64,000 nucleotides of DNA from Mucilaginibacter sp. KACC 22773 (GTDB lineage: Bacteria; Bacteroidota; Bacteroidia; Sphingobacteriales; Sphingobacteriaceae): contig NZ_CP117883.1 of the NCBI RefSeq assembly GCF_028736215.1, positions 310,001 through 374,000 on the forward strand, in the 5' to 3' direction. The first letter of the stretch is position 1. Each line of letters opens with the position of its first letter. Shown one piece after another: positions 16,539 through 25,440 of the stretch. The notes beneath the pieces were generated by a model that searched no databases, was not told the origin of the DNA, and saw only the letters and a program-made list of their open reading frames with translations. The translations under genes and the position numbers were made by a program.

Positions 16539-17558
16539 CTATTGATGTTCCTCTATTTTATCGGCCTCAATCAATGGCGTATCGGTAATGGCCAGTGAGT
16601 GGTTATGCTCAACATAATTTACGATAGTTAAGCCCAACATGCTGCGCAACTTTTCGGCTGGTACCTTCAAAGGACCCGGTGAGGGTGCCGCTCCCGGTGC
16701 CGGCTGTGGGAATGCGGTGGAGCATGCGGTATGGAAGGTTATATTGCCCTCAACCTTTTGAATGGTTTGGTGGATGTGTCCGTTTAAAACCGATACCGAG
16801 CCAAAGCGTTTGAGCAGCGCCAAAGCCTGTGCGCTGTCATCAGTTCCCCAGCCCCAGGCCGGGTAAATGGCCCAAAGCGGGATGTGTGCAAAAACCACTA
16901 TTGGTGTGCTGTTGGTTAGTGGCTTCAGGTCGTTCTCCAACCATTTTAACTGGGCAGCACCAATATACCCCAGCCCGCCATCAACATGATTGGTAACATT
17001 TACAAGGCCGATGAAATGTACCCCATGCGAATCGAAACTGTACCAGCCATCGCCCAGCGTACCTTTGCCATAACGCTCCAGGTAAAGTTTGCCGTTGTCG
17101 GTTACGTCATGCTCGCCGGGAACGTAAAATATTTTTTCGGTTTTTACCGCTTTTAACGATTGTTCCAGCGTGTCAAACTCTTCGGCCTGTGCCAGGTGCG
17201 ATAAATCGCCGGTGTGCAGCACAAAGGATGGCGCTACTGGCATTGTATTGATTTTGGCGATGGCTGCGTTTAGCGTACCAACCACATCGGTATTGGCCGG
17301 TTTGGCAAAGCCGATGTGGCTATCACTAATCTGCACAAAGCTAAAATCGGATTTGGGCATCAGCAAGCCTTTTTTGAGGCCGCCTGAAGTTTTATCAATC
17401 ATCTGGCTCATGCCGTATGATTTCAGGATGCCGCCGGTCATCATCCAGAGTACGCCGGTACCTGCCCAGGCCATACATTCCAGGAACCCGCGACGGTCAA
17501 TACCGTCGTTATTGGCTTCAGGGTTTAACGCCTCTTCGGGGCGGAAATGGGTTTTCAT
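16539..17558 (-). CDS. Exported calcineurin-like metallophosphoesterase with Tat-like signal
   Basis: A 339-aa metallophosphoesterase. An N-terminal DRRGFLE motif before a hydrophobic stretch (about 21-45) looks like a twin-arginine signal. Metal-site motifs are DSH (79-81), GDLSH (117-121), GEHD (148-151), FAHIPL and NGHIHQ. The third motif reads GEHD, where most relatives have GNH(D/E), so the usual Asn metal ligand is replaced by Glu149. The substrate is unknown. It heads the unit with YceI and the dihaem cytochrome, which suggests a periplasmic redox or phosphate-ester role. Confidence 0.85.
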   Translation of the reverse strand: MKTHFRPEEALNPEANNDGIDRRGFLECMAWAGTGVLWMMTGGILKSYGMSQMIDKTSGGLKKGLLMPKSDFSFVQISDSHIGFAKPANTDVVGTLNAAIAKINTMPVAPSFVLHTGDLSHLAQAEEFDTLEQSLKAVKTEKIFYVPGEHDVTDNGKLYLERYGKGTLGDGWYSFDSHGVHFIGLVNVTNHVDGGLGYIGAAQLKWLENDLKPLTNSTPIVVFAHIPLWAIYPAWGWGTDDSAQALALLKRFGSVSVLNGHIHQTIQKVEGNITFHTACSTAFPQPAPGAAPSPGPLKVPAEKLRSMLGLTIVNYVEHNHSLAITDTPLIEADKIEEHQ

Positions 17559-17794
17559 AACGGTTATCTTTTTTTGTTGGTTAATGAATTACACCGCTAA
17601 AAAAGATAAAGAAAGCCGATGGCTATATTATTTTACATGAAGCAAGCCTATTACTTGATGAACGATGGTTTTTTGAATGGATTTGACATTGCTAAAATAT
17701 ACCCGGTATTTGTTGTAAGTTTAATGTGCCAAATTTTTATTTTTATTATTGCTAACAGGCTGTTATTAAACAGCCAAACCAATTCCTGTTATAC

Positions 17795-18463
17795 ATGAAT
17801 TTTTATAGTACCATTTTGCTGAACCCTAACCATAACATATATGGCCACGAAATACTAAAACTGTTTTTGGCCATTGTAACCGGTTGTATTCTTGGGCTGG
17901 AGCGGGAGATCAGGGGTAAATCGGCGGGGTTCAGAACCTTGGCGCTCATTTGCCTTGGCGCCACTGTTTTTACCATATGCTCCTATATGCTGGGGGTTGA
18001 AACCAACCGCGACCGGATTGCGGCCAATATTATTACCGGTGTGGGCTTTATTGGTGCCGGGGTGATATTTCGTACCAACTCCTCCGTATCGGGAATTACC
18101 ACGGCGGCATCTATATGGATATCGGCGGCCTTAGGGATGCTTTTAGGTATTGGCGAATTTGCCCTTGCCGGCGTTTCACTGGTGGCCACCCTGTTTGTAT
18201 TGTACGCCCTTGATTTTATACAGATTTGGATAGATAATAAATTTGAACACCGCCATTACCGGCTGGTTTTTAAAAACACCTGCCAGTTAAGTACCTTGTA
18301 CAACCAGGTAACCCCGCTTAAGCTGAAAATAGTTAAAATGAAAACTTCACGTAAGGATGTACAAACTATCCTTGAGTTTGAAATATCCGGGCGGGAGAAA
18401 AACCTTGCTTCGTTTAATCAATGGCTTATAGATAGTGAGGAAATCCTCTCGTTTGAATGGTAG
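17795..18463 (+). CDS. MgtC/SapB-family membrane protein
   Basis: A 222-aa protein with the conserved MgtC core: LGLEREIRGKSAGFRT near residues 34-50 and GVGFIGAGVIFR near 82-93, spread over about four transmembrane helices in the first 150 residues. The last 70 residues form a soluble domain. In enterobacteria MgtC affects ATP synthase and magnesium homeostasis, but most bacterial relatives have no established role. It stands alone, divergent from the metallophosphoesterase unit with 236 bases between. I see no magnesium-sensing leader structure that I could defend. Confidence 0.88.
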   Translation: MNFYSTILLNPNHNIYGHEILKLFLAIVTGCILGLEREIRGKSAGFRTLALICLGATVFTICSYMLGVETNRDRIAANIITGVGFIGAGVIFRTNSSVSGITTAASIWISAALGMLLGIGEFALAGVSLVATLFVLYALDFIQIWIDNKFEHRHYRLVFKNTCQLSTLYNQVTPLKLKIVKMKTSRKDVQTILEFEISGREKNLASFNQWLIDSEEILSFEW

Positions 18464-18633
18464 GCAGGTGGCCCAACTGGTATTCATTTGATAAAAGCTG
18501 GTACAAAATAAACCGATAGACATGATGCCGTGTTTATTGAACTATATTGGACAATCTATTTTAAACAGGTTAGCGAAATTTGCCTGATCCAAAATCGCTG
18601 ATCAAACCAATATTCAAATAGTTTAATAACATC

Positions 18634-20583
18634 ATGACTCATCAACATTCGGGATATTTTACCAAAATCATCGTTTTCCTGGCCGCTATCTGCACGCTTG
18701 CTGTCCAAAAAAGCCAGGCCCAGGCCGAACTGATGCCCTATGGCAACCTCAACGGTATTCGCGTAAAAGGCCAGCTAATGGGTTTTAACACCAGTATTGA
18801 TGTGGTTGGCAACAGCTGGCACAAAATAAACGCGACAGCAAAGGAACATCAACGGCCGAAGTTTAAACGGGAGGGCAATGTTGAAATCGTAAATACAGCT
18901 ATTGATAGCCTGGTATTTACCGAAACTGTTACCGACGTAGGCAAGGGTAAAATCAAAATAAACATCATATGCAATGTACGCAGGGATACCAGCATCATAG
19001 GCGTTTACCTGGGCCTGCGGTTGCCCAAGGCGGCATATGCAGCCAGCCAGGTTACGCTAAAAGACCAGGCCATGGCCACTGAAGTACTTAAAGATGATAT
19101 GCCTACTGTAACGGCTAAGGGCATTAACTTTAAATCGCCCAGGCAACAATTCAGCATCACTACCAATGAGGCTGCGCTTATTATAAGGCCGCAAAGCGAA
19201 GATTTAAAATACATCCAGCTGTACTTTCCCATTTGCGAAGGCACGCTTAAAAAGGGCGATTTATTTGAGAAAACCTTCGAGATTAAAGTGGCCGGCGATA
19301 TTGATAACACCGATGCAACTATGCAGCTGGATACCGCCGTACAGGGCCGTGAATTTGCCGGGCTGGGTGGCAACTTCCGTCTGCAAAATGCCAAAACCGA
19401 CCCGCAGGTGATAGACTATTGTTTGAACAACCTGCGCGTAGCCTGGGGCCGGGTTGAGATGCCATGGCGCGATTGGCAACCCGATATCAGCACCGATCCT
19501 GTAGCTGTGGCCGATAGTGGTAAACTGAATAACCACGTCAAACAGTCGATGGAGATGGCGCAACGGCTGGGGCAAATGAATATGCCTGTGGTATTAACGG
19601 CATGGGCGCCGCCGCAATGGGCGGTTGTTGGTAAGCTAAAGTACCGCCCTACACCGGATGGCGTTTGGGGCAACCCGCTTAATAATGATAACACGCAGCA
19701 GATTTACAAATCAATTACCGATTACATCATCTACCTCAAAAACCATTACGGCGTTGAGGTTACTTACTTTTCGTTTAATGAATCGGACCTGGGTATCAAT
19801 ATTCGCCAAACCGGCGAGGAACACCTGGCACTGATAAAAGGCCTGGGTAAATATTTTGCCGATAAAGGACTAAAAACCAAATTGCTGCTGGGCGATAACT
19901 CAGATGCCACCACCTACAAATTTATTTACCCGGCCATGAATGATCCGGAAGCCAGGCCATACATCGGCGCGGTATCGTTTCACTCCTGGCGCGGCTGGGA
20001 TACCCCAACACTACAAAAATGGGCCGATGCCGCTACCAAACTAAACCTGCCCCTTTTGGTTGGCGAAGGTAGTATTGATGCCGCCGCATGGGAGTACCCG
20101 GCTTACTTTGAAGAGCAATCATACGCGCTTGAAGAGATTAACCTGTACACCCGGCTACTGGCTATATGCCAGCCCTTATCTATTTTGCAATGGCAGCTCA
20201 CGGCAGATTATTCGCCATTGAGCGGCGGCGGCATTTTTGGCAATAATGGGCCCCTGAAACCAACACAGCGTTTTTGGCAGCTAAAGCAGCTGGCATCAAC
20301 CCCGGCCGGCCTGAAAGCGCTGGCGGTTACTGTTGATAACCCTGCCATATCATGCGCGGCTTTGGGCGATGCAGGCAAGCGCAAATACGTTATCCACATG
20401 GTAAATAACAGTGCGGCGCGTAAAGTTTATTTAAAGGGCTTACCGGCATCTGTTACACGGCTTAAGGTTTACGTTACCGACAAAGACCATAACGTTAGCC
20501 AAAATGGCAACATTGAGGTTAATAATAAGCAGGCAGCGTTTAAGCTAAGCGCCAGGTGCTTTACAACGCTGGAAAGCGAGTAG
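18634..20583 (+). CDS. Secreted clan GH-A glycoside hydrolase (GH30-like)
   Basis: A 649-aa exported protein with a signal peptide to about residue 30 (ending SQAQ). An N-terminal beta-rich region is followed by a TIM barrel: GLGGNFRLQ, VAWGRVEMPWRDWQ, VVLTAWAPPQW, then acid/base Glu383 in SFNESD, SFHSWRGW, and nucleophile Glu478 in LVGEGS. A C-terminal beta-sandwich closes the chain. The NE and GEG pattern marks clan GH-A; the layout is most like GH30 or a close neighbour, but I cannot fix the family. No other carbohydrate gene is adjacent. A hairpin terminator lies downstream at 20604-20662. Confidence 0.75.
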   Translation: MTHQHSGYFTKIIVFLAAICTLAVQKSQAQAELMPYGNLNGIRVKGQLMGFNTSIDVVGNSWHKINATAKEHQRPKFKREGNVEIVNTAIDSLVFTETVTDVGKGKIKINIICNVRRDTSIIGVYLGLRLPKAAYAASQVTLKDQAMATEVLKDDMPTVTAKGINFKSPRQQFSITTNEAALIIRPQSEDLKYIQLYFPICEGTLKKGDLFEKTFEIKVAGDIDNTDATMQLDTAVQGREFAGLGGNFRLQNAKTDPQVIDYCLNNLRVAWGRVEMPWRDWQPDISTDPVAVADSGKLNNHVKQSMEMAQRLGQMNMPVVLTAWAPPQWAVVGKLKYRPTPDGVWGNPLNNDNTQQIYKSITDYIIYLKNHYGVEVTYFSFNESDLGINIRQTGEEHLALIKGLGKYFADKGLKTKLLLGDNSDATTYKFIYPAMNDPEARPYIGAVSFHSWRGWDTPTLQKWADAATKLNLPLLVGEGSIDAAAWEYPAYFEEQSYALEEINLYTRLLAICQPLSILQWQLTADYSPLSGGGIFGNNGPLKPTQRFWQLKQLASTPAGLKALAVTVDNPAISCAALGDAGKRKYVIHMVNNSAARKVYLKGLPASVTRLKVYVTDKDHNVSQNGNIEVNNKQAAFKLSARCFTTLESE

Positions 20584-20603
20584 TCTGAAGCCAGAACCTC
20601 CGA

Positions 20604-20662
20604 AAGTCCGGAAGTCCGAAAGTCAGAGCCATCAAATTTTTGACTTTCCGACTTCCGGACTT
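20604..20662. terminator. Bidirectional hairpin between convergent genes
   Basis: A 22-base inverted repeat with one mismatch (20604-20625 and 20641-20662) is built of repeated AAGTCCG/CGGACTT words around a 15-base loop. It sits between the stops of the GH-A hydrolase and the acidic protein. Confidence 0.65.
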
Positions 20663-20681
20663 CCCGACTTAAAGCCTGCTT

Positions 20682-21536
20682 TCAGGGATATTTAAACCCG
20701 GGGAATACAAGATGAAAAATGCTCCACCAATTGTCTTCCAGGGAAAAGTATAGTTTAAAAGGCCCTTCAAAATGAATGGTTTCGTTGTTTTCCAATACGG
20801 CATCATATTTTACCGATCCCTCGGCATGGCCAAGGCCCGAATTTGAGCCAGGTTGCAGTTGAAAACCGATATCGTAAATAAAATATTCTTCGTTACTAAA
20901 GGCTGTGTAAGCGTTAAAAATATTGTTAAGCTGGTGTACTATTTCAGCCCTGCTATAGGTTTTCCGGTCGGGGGCAACAAACGAATCGCCCAGTACCCAG
21001 CTGTGGTCGTCAAAGCTTTGCTTAAACCATTTGGATAAAAACTCCAGGGCCTTGTTTTCAATGTTAGCTTTATGGTTGGGATGAAACTCTTCATAATCAA
21101 AATGGCTTGTCATGCCCGGGATCGTAAAGTCGTCAGTCTCGTGATCAAACAACTCTTCGGTAATAAAAACATATTTGGTGCGGTTGTCCAAATCTTCAGA
21201 AAAATCGACAACGATATTCTTGCTCAATAGCAAATCGGTAATTTGCTGCAAGGCGTCCTCTACCTGTTCATCAGTTAATCCGCCTGCCGGTTCAAATTCG
21301 GGCTGCCCCAATAAATCGTAAACCTTAACCCGTTTGGCGTTGGCGTAGTTATGCTCAAAATCGAAAATATTCTTTAAAAATATATTTTCAATTTCCGGGT
21401 CAACAGGGTTAATCATGTGCGGGTCGGCGCCCAATTCGGCCTGCAATTTTAAACGCAGCAGTTCGTTTTCCATCCGCAGGTTTTCTTCCGGGTCGTCGCT
21501 CAGGGGTTTGTCAAAAAGGTCGTCGGTGTTTTCCAT
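20682..21536 (-). CDS. Conserved-looking acidic protein of unknown function
   Basis: A 284-aa acidic protein with no signal peptide or membrane segment. I do not recognise a family. The N-terminus is strongly charged (ENTDDLFDKPLSDDPEENLR), residues 55-190 are mixed alpha/beta, and the final 80 residues, with YSRAEIVHQLNNIFNAY and later alternating strands ending in NWWSIFHLVFPGF, could form an NTF2-like fold; that is only a guess. ATG 21536 is chosen over 21557. It is separated by 68 bases from the last gene of the redox operon upstream and may be transcribed with it. Confidence 0.6.
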   Translation of the reverse strand: MENTDDLFDKPLSDDPEENLRMENELLRLKLQAELGADPHMINPVDPEIENIFLKNIFDFEHNYANAKRVKVYDLLGQPEFEPAGGLTDEQVEDALQQITDLLLSKNIVVDFSEDLDNRTKYVFITEELFDHETDDFTIPGMTSHFDYEEFHPNHKANIENKALEFLSKWFKQSFDDHSWVLGDSFVAPDRKTYSRAEIVHQLNNIFNAYTAFSNEEYFIYDIGFQLQPGSNSGLGHAEGSVKYDAVLENNETIHFEGPFKLYFSLEDNWWSIFHLVFPGFKYP

Positions 21537-21604
21537 AGTGACGAACAAAATAGGCAAAGCCCGGTAAAATTTAAAACTTTACCAGGCTTTTAATTTTGAT
21601 TATT

Positions 21605-22903
21605 TTATTTAAAGCCAAGGCTTAACGATACCACATCGGATACCAAACCAACGTTTTGTTTATAATGGCCGTATCGTAGTTCCAATTCATGTAAACTTTC
21701 CCAGCCTAACACACCTTTTGGCGGTGCTATCCTGAAACCTGCGCCGAAAAACTGGCTGTTGAACTTTGCATACTCGTAATTACTGGTAAAGTATGCCTGC
21801 GTTGGGCTGTTTTGCTCATAAGGCGCAAAGTATTTGGCAGCGGTTTGTGTATAGTACCTGTAAAACGGAGATATGGAAAAGAATGGCGTAACCTTGTATG
21901 CTATTTCCAGATTGGCGGTGTTTGATTTACTGCCCCAATTATCGGTATAATAGCGGTAGTACGACCGCAGGATAACATTATCGCCCAGGAAGTAATTGGC
22001 CCTGAAGCCTAAAGGCAGCTTAAACCGCGACGATGGCAATCGTTCTATGGTATCTTTTCCGTTCGAAAAATACACCCGGTGAAATGGCAGGCTTAAAAAG
22101 CCATGCTGGGTAACCACATCGGCCAGGAACATGATTTGCAACCTTGATGTTACTATTTGTGAATAAGAGAATGATGCTGTATAAGTATTTCTTGGGCTTG
22201 ATGGAATCCTGGCTTTGCCCTCACTTTCGGAACTTGATGAATTGCCGCTTGCTGTTGTAATTGTTGTAACCGTTGTGGTTGATTGCGGGATAAACTCCGA
22301 TGGATATATCAGCTTTACATGGTCAAAATAGCCTTGTAGTTTTACACCAAACTCGCCCATTTTATTGGCTGTTTTTGCCGAAAAGTGGAGGTCGGCGCCC
22401 AGCGATTTGTAGTTATACTCGCTGGAATAGTAAGTGCCAATACCAAAACTGGTGCCTTTTTTTGAGTTTTCAACAGTCCAATCCAACGATGGGTATATTC
22501 TGCTGCCGCCGGTATTTGATGCCCCGGTTGTTGATACATAAGCTGCCGAAGCAGAGGTGTGATGATCGATACCGAGGCCCACAGATAGCGTGTTTTTGTT
22601 CATCGCATTGTTTAGCCAAACCAGTTTAAGATCGATACCATTTGAAAAATCGGTTACTTTTTCGGTACCAATGCCGCCGGTTACGGCCGAGTGGTTACCA
22701 TTTTGATTGTAGTAGCTGGATACAAAATTTACTTCGTCAACCCGCAAAGCACGCGGTCGGTAGGCGTTGGTATCCTGCCCGGTTGATGTTGCCAGGCTGA
22801 AGGCCGGGTTAAGGCGAATAATGCTATCTTTTGATGTTTGTGCATACGCACTCATCCTGCATATCAGGGAAAACCCTAATACGGATAAATATATTTTTTT
22901 CAT
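21605..22903 (-). CDS. DUF3570 outer-membrane beta-barrel protein, copy 2
   Basis: A 432-aa exported protein with a signal peptide (about 1-21, ending AYAQ) and alternating strands throughout, as expected of an outer-membrane beta-barrel. It belongs to DUF3570. The mature N-terminus RALRVDEVNFVSSYYNQNG and the SAVTGGIGTE segment are nearly the same as in the copy at 24216-25424, so the two are paralogues. A Ser-rich insertion at about 205-230 is present only in this copy. It is the last gene of the redox operon, 35 bases after a DUF4266 lipoprotein gene. The function is unknown; barrel proteins of this kind could carry or expose the small lipoprotein. Confidence 0.85.
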   Translation of the reverse strand: MKKIYLSVLGFSLICRMSAYAQTSKDSIIRLNPAFSLATSTGQDTNAYRPRALRVDEVNFVSSYYNQNGNHSAVTGGIGTEKVTDFSNGIDLKLVWLNNAMNKNTLSVGLGIDHHTSASAAYVSTTGASNTGGSRIYPSLDWTVENSKKGTSFGIGTYYSSEYNYKSLGADLHFSAKTANKMGEFGVKLQGYFDHVKLIYPSEFIPQSTTTVTTITTASGNSSSSESEGKARIPSSPRNTYTASFSYSQIVTSRLQIMFLADVVTQHGFLSLPFHRVYFSNGKDTIERLPSSRFKLPLGFRANYFLGDNVILRSYYRYYTDNWGSKSNTANLEIAYKVTPFFSISPFYRYYTQTAAKYFAPYEQNSPTQAYFTSNYEYAKFNSQFFGAGFRIAPPKGVLGWESLHELELRYGHYKQNVGLVSDVVSLSLGFK

Positions 22904-22938
22904 GTTTTAAGAAACCAATAGAAAGGGAATGAAAACGA

Positions 22939-23160
22939 TTAGTTACAGCCGCAACCGCCGCCGGTTTTACCGGCATTGGCTCCTGAAGCACTTTCACGGT
23001 ACGATTGAAAATTCAGCTCGTTTTTTTCAACTTTACGGTTGCTTAACGCCATTTCAGAATCGTTTATCCTGTTTTTTTGGTATTCTTTTAGTTGAACACA
23101 TGATGTAAACGAGCCTGCCAATAGCAGGCAGGCCGTAACTTTAATCAATTGTTTAGTCAT
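22939..23160 (-). CDS. DUF4266 small lipoprotein, copy 2
   Basis: A 73-aa lipoprotein. A signal peptide ends in SFTSC, giving a probable lipidated Cys21. The mature part has the DUF4266 core QLKEYQKNRINDSEM and then a flexible Gly-rich tail with E56-SA-S59-G-A-N62 and the terminal GGGCGCN (Cys70 and Cys72). The E-x-x-S-G-A-N segment resembles the D-x-x-[ST]-G-A-[ST] site to which ApbE attaches FMN, and the apbE-type gene lies 13 bases upstream. The CxC tail could bind a metal or form a redox disulfide. The family is known; its chemical role is, to my knowledge, not settled. Confidence 0.85.
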   Translation of the reverse strand: MTKQLIKVTACLLLAGSFTSCVQLKEYQKNRINDSEMALSNRKVEKNELNFQSYRESASGANAGKTGGGCGCN

Positions 23161-23173
23161 TTTTATAGGGGAT

Positions 23174-24106
23174 TTATTTAATGTTTATATTTTTTGAGGT
23201 GTAAAGCCTGTCGTTATCGTCAATAATTATAGCCTCAATATCCTTCATCTGGTTAATCATATCGAGGCCGGCGTGTACACCCATTATGGTTACCGGCGTG
23301 GCCATGGCGTCGGCAATTTCGGCATTGGTGGTAATAATGGTTACGCTTTTAATGCCGGTAACTGGCAGCCCTGTACGCGGGTTTATAGTATGCGAGTATT
23401 TTTTTCCATCTATCATAATAAACTTCTCGTAGTTACCCGAGGTAGCTACCGCAAGGCCCGATATACTCAAATAGGAGAAAATTTGTTGCGATGCATCGGG
23501 ATTGGCTATACCAACCGTCCACTTGTTGCCGTTTGGCTGCGTACCCCAGGCTGTTAAATCGCCAGATGCGTTTACCACGCCGCTTGTAACACCCTGTTGT
23601 TGCATAATCAGTTTGGCACGCTCGGCGGCATACCCTTTTCCTATCCCGCCAAAGCCTATGCGCATGCCCTTTTCGGCTAAAAAAATAGTACAGTCATTAT
23701 CGTTTAATATAATGTTGCGGTAATTTATAAGCCTAACCATTTGCCTGGCCGTTTCTGCATCGGGTAAAGCCGTCATTTGCTGATCAAAATTCCATAGCCG
23801 TTTGTCAATCGAGCCGTACGAAATATCAAAAGCACCCTGCGTTACTTTTGATATCATGATAGATCGTTTTACCAATTCAAAAGTTTCGCGGCTCACGGGC
23901 ATGGGTTTGATGCCCGCGTTTTGATTTACCTGGTTGGTTTCGCTATCCTCGCTAAAGGTGGTAAGCAGCTTTTCAATCCGGCTTATTTCGGCTATTCCAT
24001 CATCAATCCGGTCATTTGCCCATTGCTCGCTATCGGCCACAACGCTTAATTCAAAGCGGTTGCCCATCAGTTTGCAGCTCCTTTTAAAAATTTGAAGATC
24101 AGGCAT
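23174..24106 (-). CDS. apbE: FAD:protein FMN transferase (ApbE family)
   Basis: A 310-aa ApbE-type flavin transferase, which covalently links FMN from FAD to Thr or Ser of target proteins. Recognisable blocks are KLMGNRFELSVVA, FDISYGSID, IGFGGIGKGYAAERA, VNASGDLTAWG, YSHTINPRTGLPV and the metal site EIADAMATP. Unusually, I see no signal peptide or lipobox: the chain begins MPDLQIFKRSCKLMG, and an in-frame TAA lies 2 codons upstream of the ATG. Most ApbE proteins are periplasmic, so this one may act in the cytoplasm or be exported by other means. It sits between the two DUF4266-DUF3570 pairs, and no FMN-binding (NqrC-like) domain protein is nearby. Confidence 0.9.
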   Translation of the reverse strand: MPDLQIFKRSCKLMGNRFELSVVADSEQWANDRIDDGIAEISRIEKLLTTFSEDSETNQVNQNAGIKPMPVSRETFELVKRSIMISKVTQGAFDISYGSIDKRLWNFDQQMTALPDAETARQMVRLINYRNIILNDNDCTIFLAEKGMRIGFGGIGKGYAAERAKLIMQQQGVTSGVVNASGDLTAWGTQPNGNKWTVGIANPDASQQIFSYLSISGLAVATSGNYEKFIMIDGKKYSHTINPRTGLPVTGIKSVTIITTNAEIADAMATPVTIMGVHAGLDMINQMKDIEAIIIDDNDRLYTSKNINIK

Positions 24107-24215
24107 ATTTTAACATTTATCGATAATATTCGTGTTCGGCTGCTACATGTTTGGTGGCTTAGTTTTCAGGTTGCCACAGGTTGCTGCGTATATCTTATAA
24201 GAAAAAATTACTGTC

Positions 24216-25424
24216 CTATTTAAATTTTAAAGCCAGCGTTACCACATCGCTGTTTAAACCTGTCGATCGCATATAGTGCCCATACCTAAGCTCAAGCGTA
24301 TTTAAATGCTGCCATCCTAATACACCGTTTGGCGGGGATAACCTGAAATTGGCACCCACAAAATTGCTGTGCAGGGTTGATAGGTCATAGTCGCTGGTGT
24401 AATAAGTATCCGTTGGGTTATGCTGGCCGTAAGGTGTAAAGTACCGGGTACCTTGTTGGTTGTTATACCTGTAAAACGGACTTACCGAAACAAATGAAGT
24501 TAATTTAACAGGCAGCTCAATTTCGGCAGTATGCGCTCTTATCCCCCAGTTATCCATATAATACCGGTAAAATGTGCGGATAATAAAATGATCGTCCAGG
24601 AAGTAATTGAAGCGCACAGCAATAGGCAGCTTATACCGCTGGCCGGGCAGGTTCTCCACCCTTTCAGTACCATCTGTAAAATAATCGCGCTGGTATTTGG
24701 TGGCCAGCAATCCGTGCTGGTATGAGGGTTCAACTATCAGCAAAGCTTGCAAACGCGGCGTAATAACCTGCGACAACGAGAACGATGTACTGAATGAGTT
24801 ACGCGGACTATGCGGTACTGAGCCCCGCCCGTCCCGGTCGGATCCGGAACCATAGCCTGCCGGCCGTAATTCAACCGGTAATATCACTTTCCAGCTATCA
24901 AGAAATGCCTGCGCTTTAAAATCAAACTGGGTGTTTTTATCTTTTGAAACACTGGTAAAGTTAAACCCAACACCTTTTGACTGGTAATCAAACTCGTGCG
25001 AATAAGATCCGGTGAAACCATAAGCGGTTCCGGTTTTTTCGTTGGAGTGTGTCCAGTTTAAAGAAGGGTAAACGCGGGTATCCTGCCTTGAAGCTGATGA
25101 TACACTATAAGGGTCAATTTTATCTGACGAGGCCGAGGTATAGTGATCAACCCCTAATTCAAACACAAAGGTGTTTTTATTGCCCGCTTTGGTAAGCTTA
25201 GACATTTGCAGATCGAGCGTGTTTGCAAAATCGGTTAAATTTTCTGTACCGATACCACCGGTAACTGCCGAATTATTACCGTTTTGGTGGTAATACGCGG
25301 AAACAAAATTAACCTCATCAACTTTTAGTTTGCGGGCCTGGTAACCGGTAGTATCCTTGGTTTGCGCGTGCGATGACAGGATGCCCATGTACAGCGCAAG
25401 CACCCCTAAATATATTTTTCTCAT
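24216..25424 (-). CDS. DUF3570 outer-membrane beta-barrel protein, copy 1
   Basis: A 402-aa exported beta-rich protein with a signal peptide to about residue 20 (ending SHAQ), paralogous to the one at 21605-22903. Shared segments include LKVDEVNFVSAYYHQNGNNSAVTGG (written here in part), PHSPRNSFSTSFSLSQV, and the C-terminal PPNGVLGWQHLNTLELRYGHY. It follows the first DUF4266 gene by 16 bases. A 109-base gap separates it from the apbE-type gene downstream, the largest gap within the operon, so a second promoter there is possible. Confidence 0.85.
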   Translation of the reverse strand: MRKIYLGVLALYMGILSSHAQTKDTTGYQARKLKVDEVNFVSAYYHQNGNNSAVTGGIGTENLTDFANTLDLQMSKLTKAGNKNTFVFELGVDHYTSASSDKIDPYSVSSASRQDTRVYPSLNWTHSNEKTGTAYGFTGSYSHEFDYQSKGVGFNFTSVSKDKNTQFDFKAQAFLDSWKVILPVELRPAGYGSGSDRDGRGSVPHSPRNSFSTSFSLSQVITPRLQALLIVEPSYQHGLLATKYQRDYFTDGTERVENLPGQRYKLPIAVRFNYFLDDHFIIRTFYRYYMDNWGIRAHTAEIELPVKLTSFVSVSPFYRYNNQQGTRYFTPYGQHNPTDTYYTSDYDLSTLHSNFVGANFRLSPPNGVLGWQHLNTLELRYGHYMRSTGLNSDVVTLALKFK

Positions 25425-25440
25425 TTAATACGATGCTTAA

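Noticed and set aside
21605..22903. TGAS motif in one DUF3570 protein as a possible flavinylation site
   Set aside because: The segment is absent from the paralogue at 24216-25424 and lacks the upstream acidic residue.
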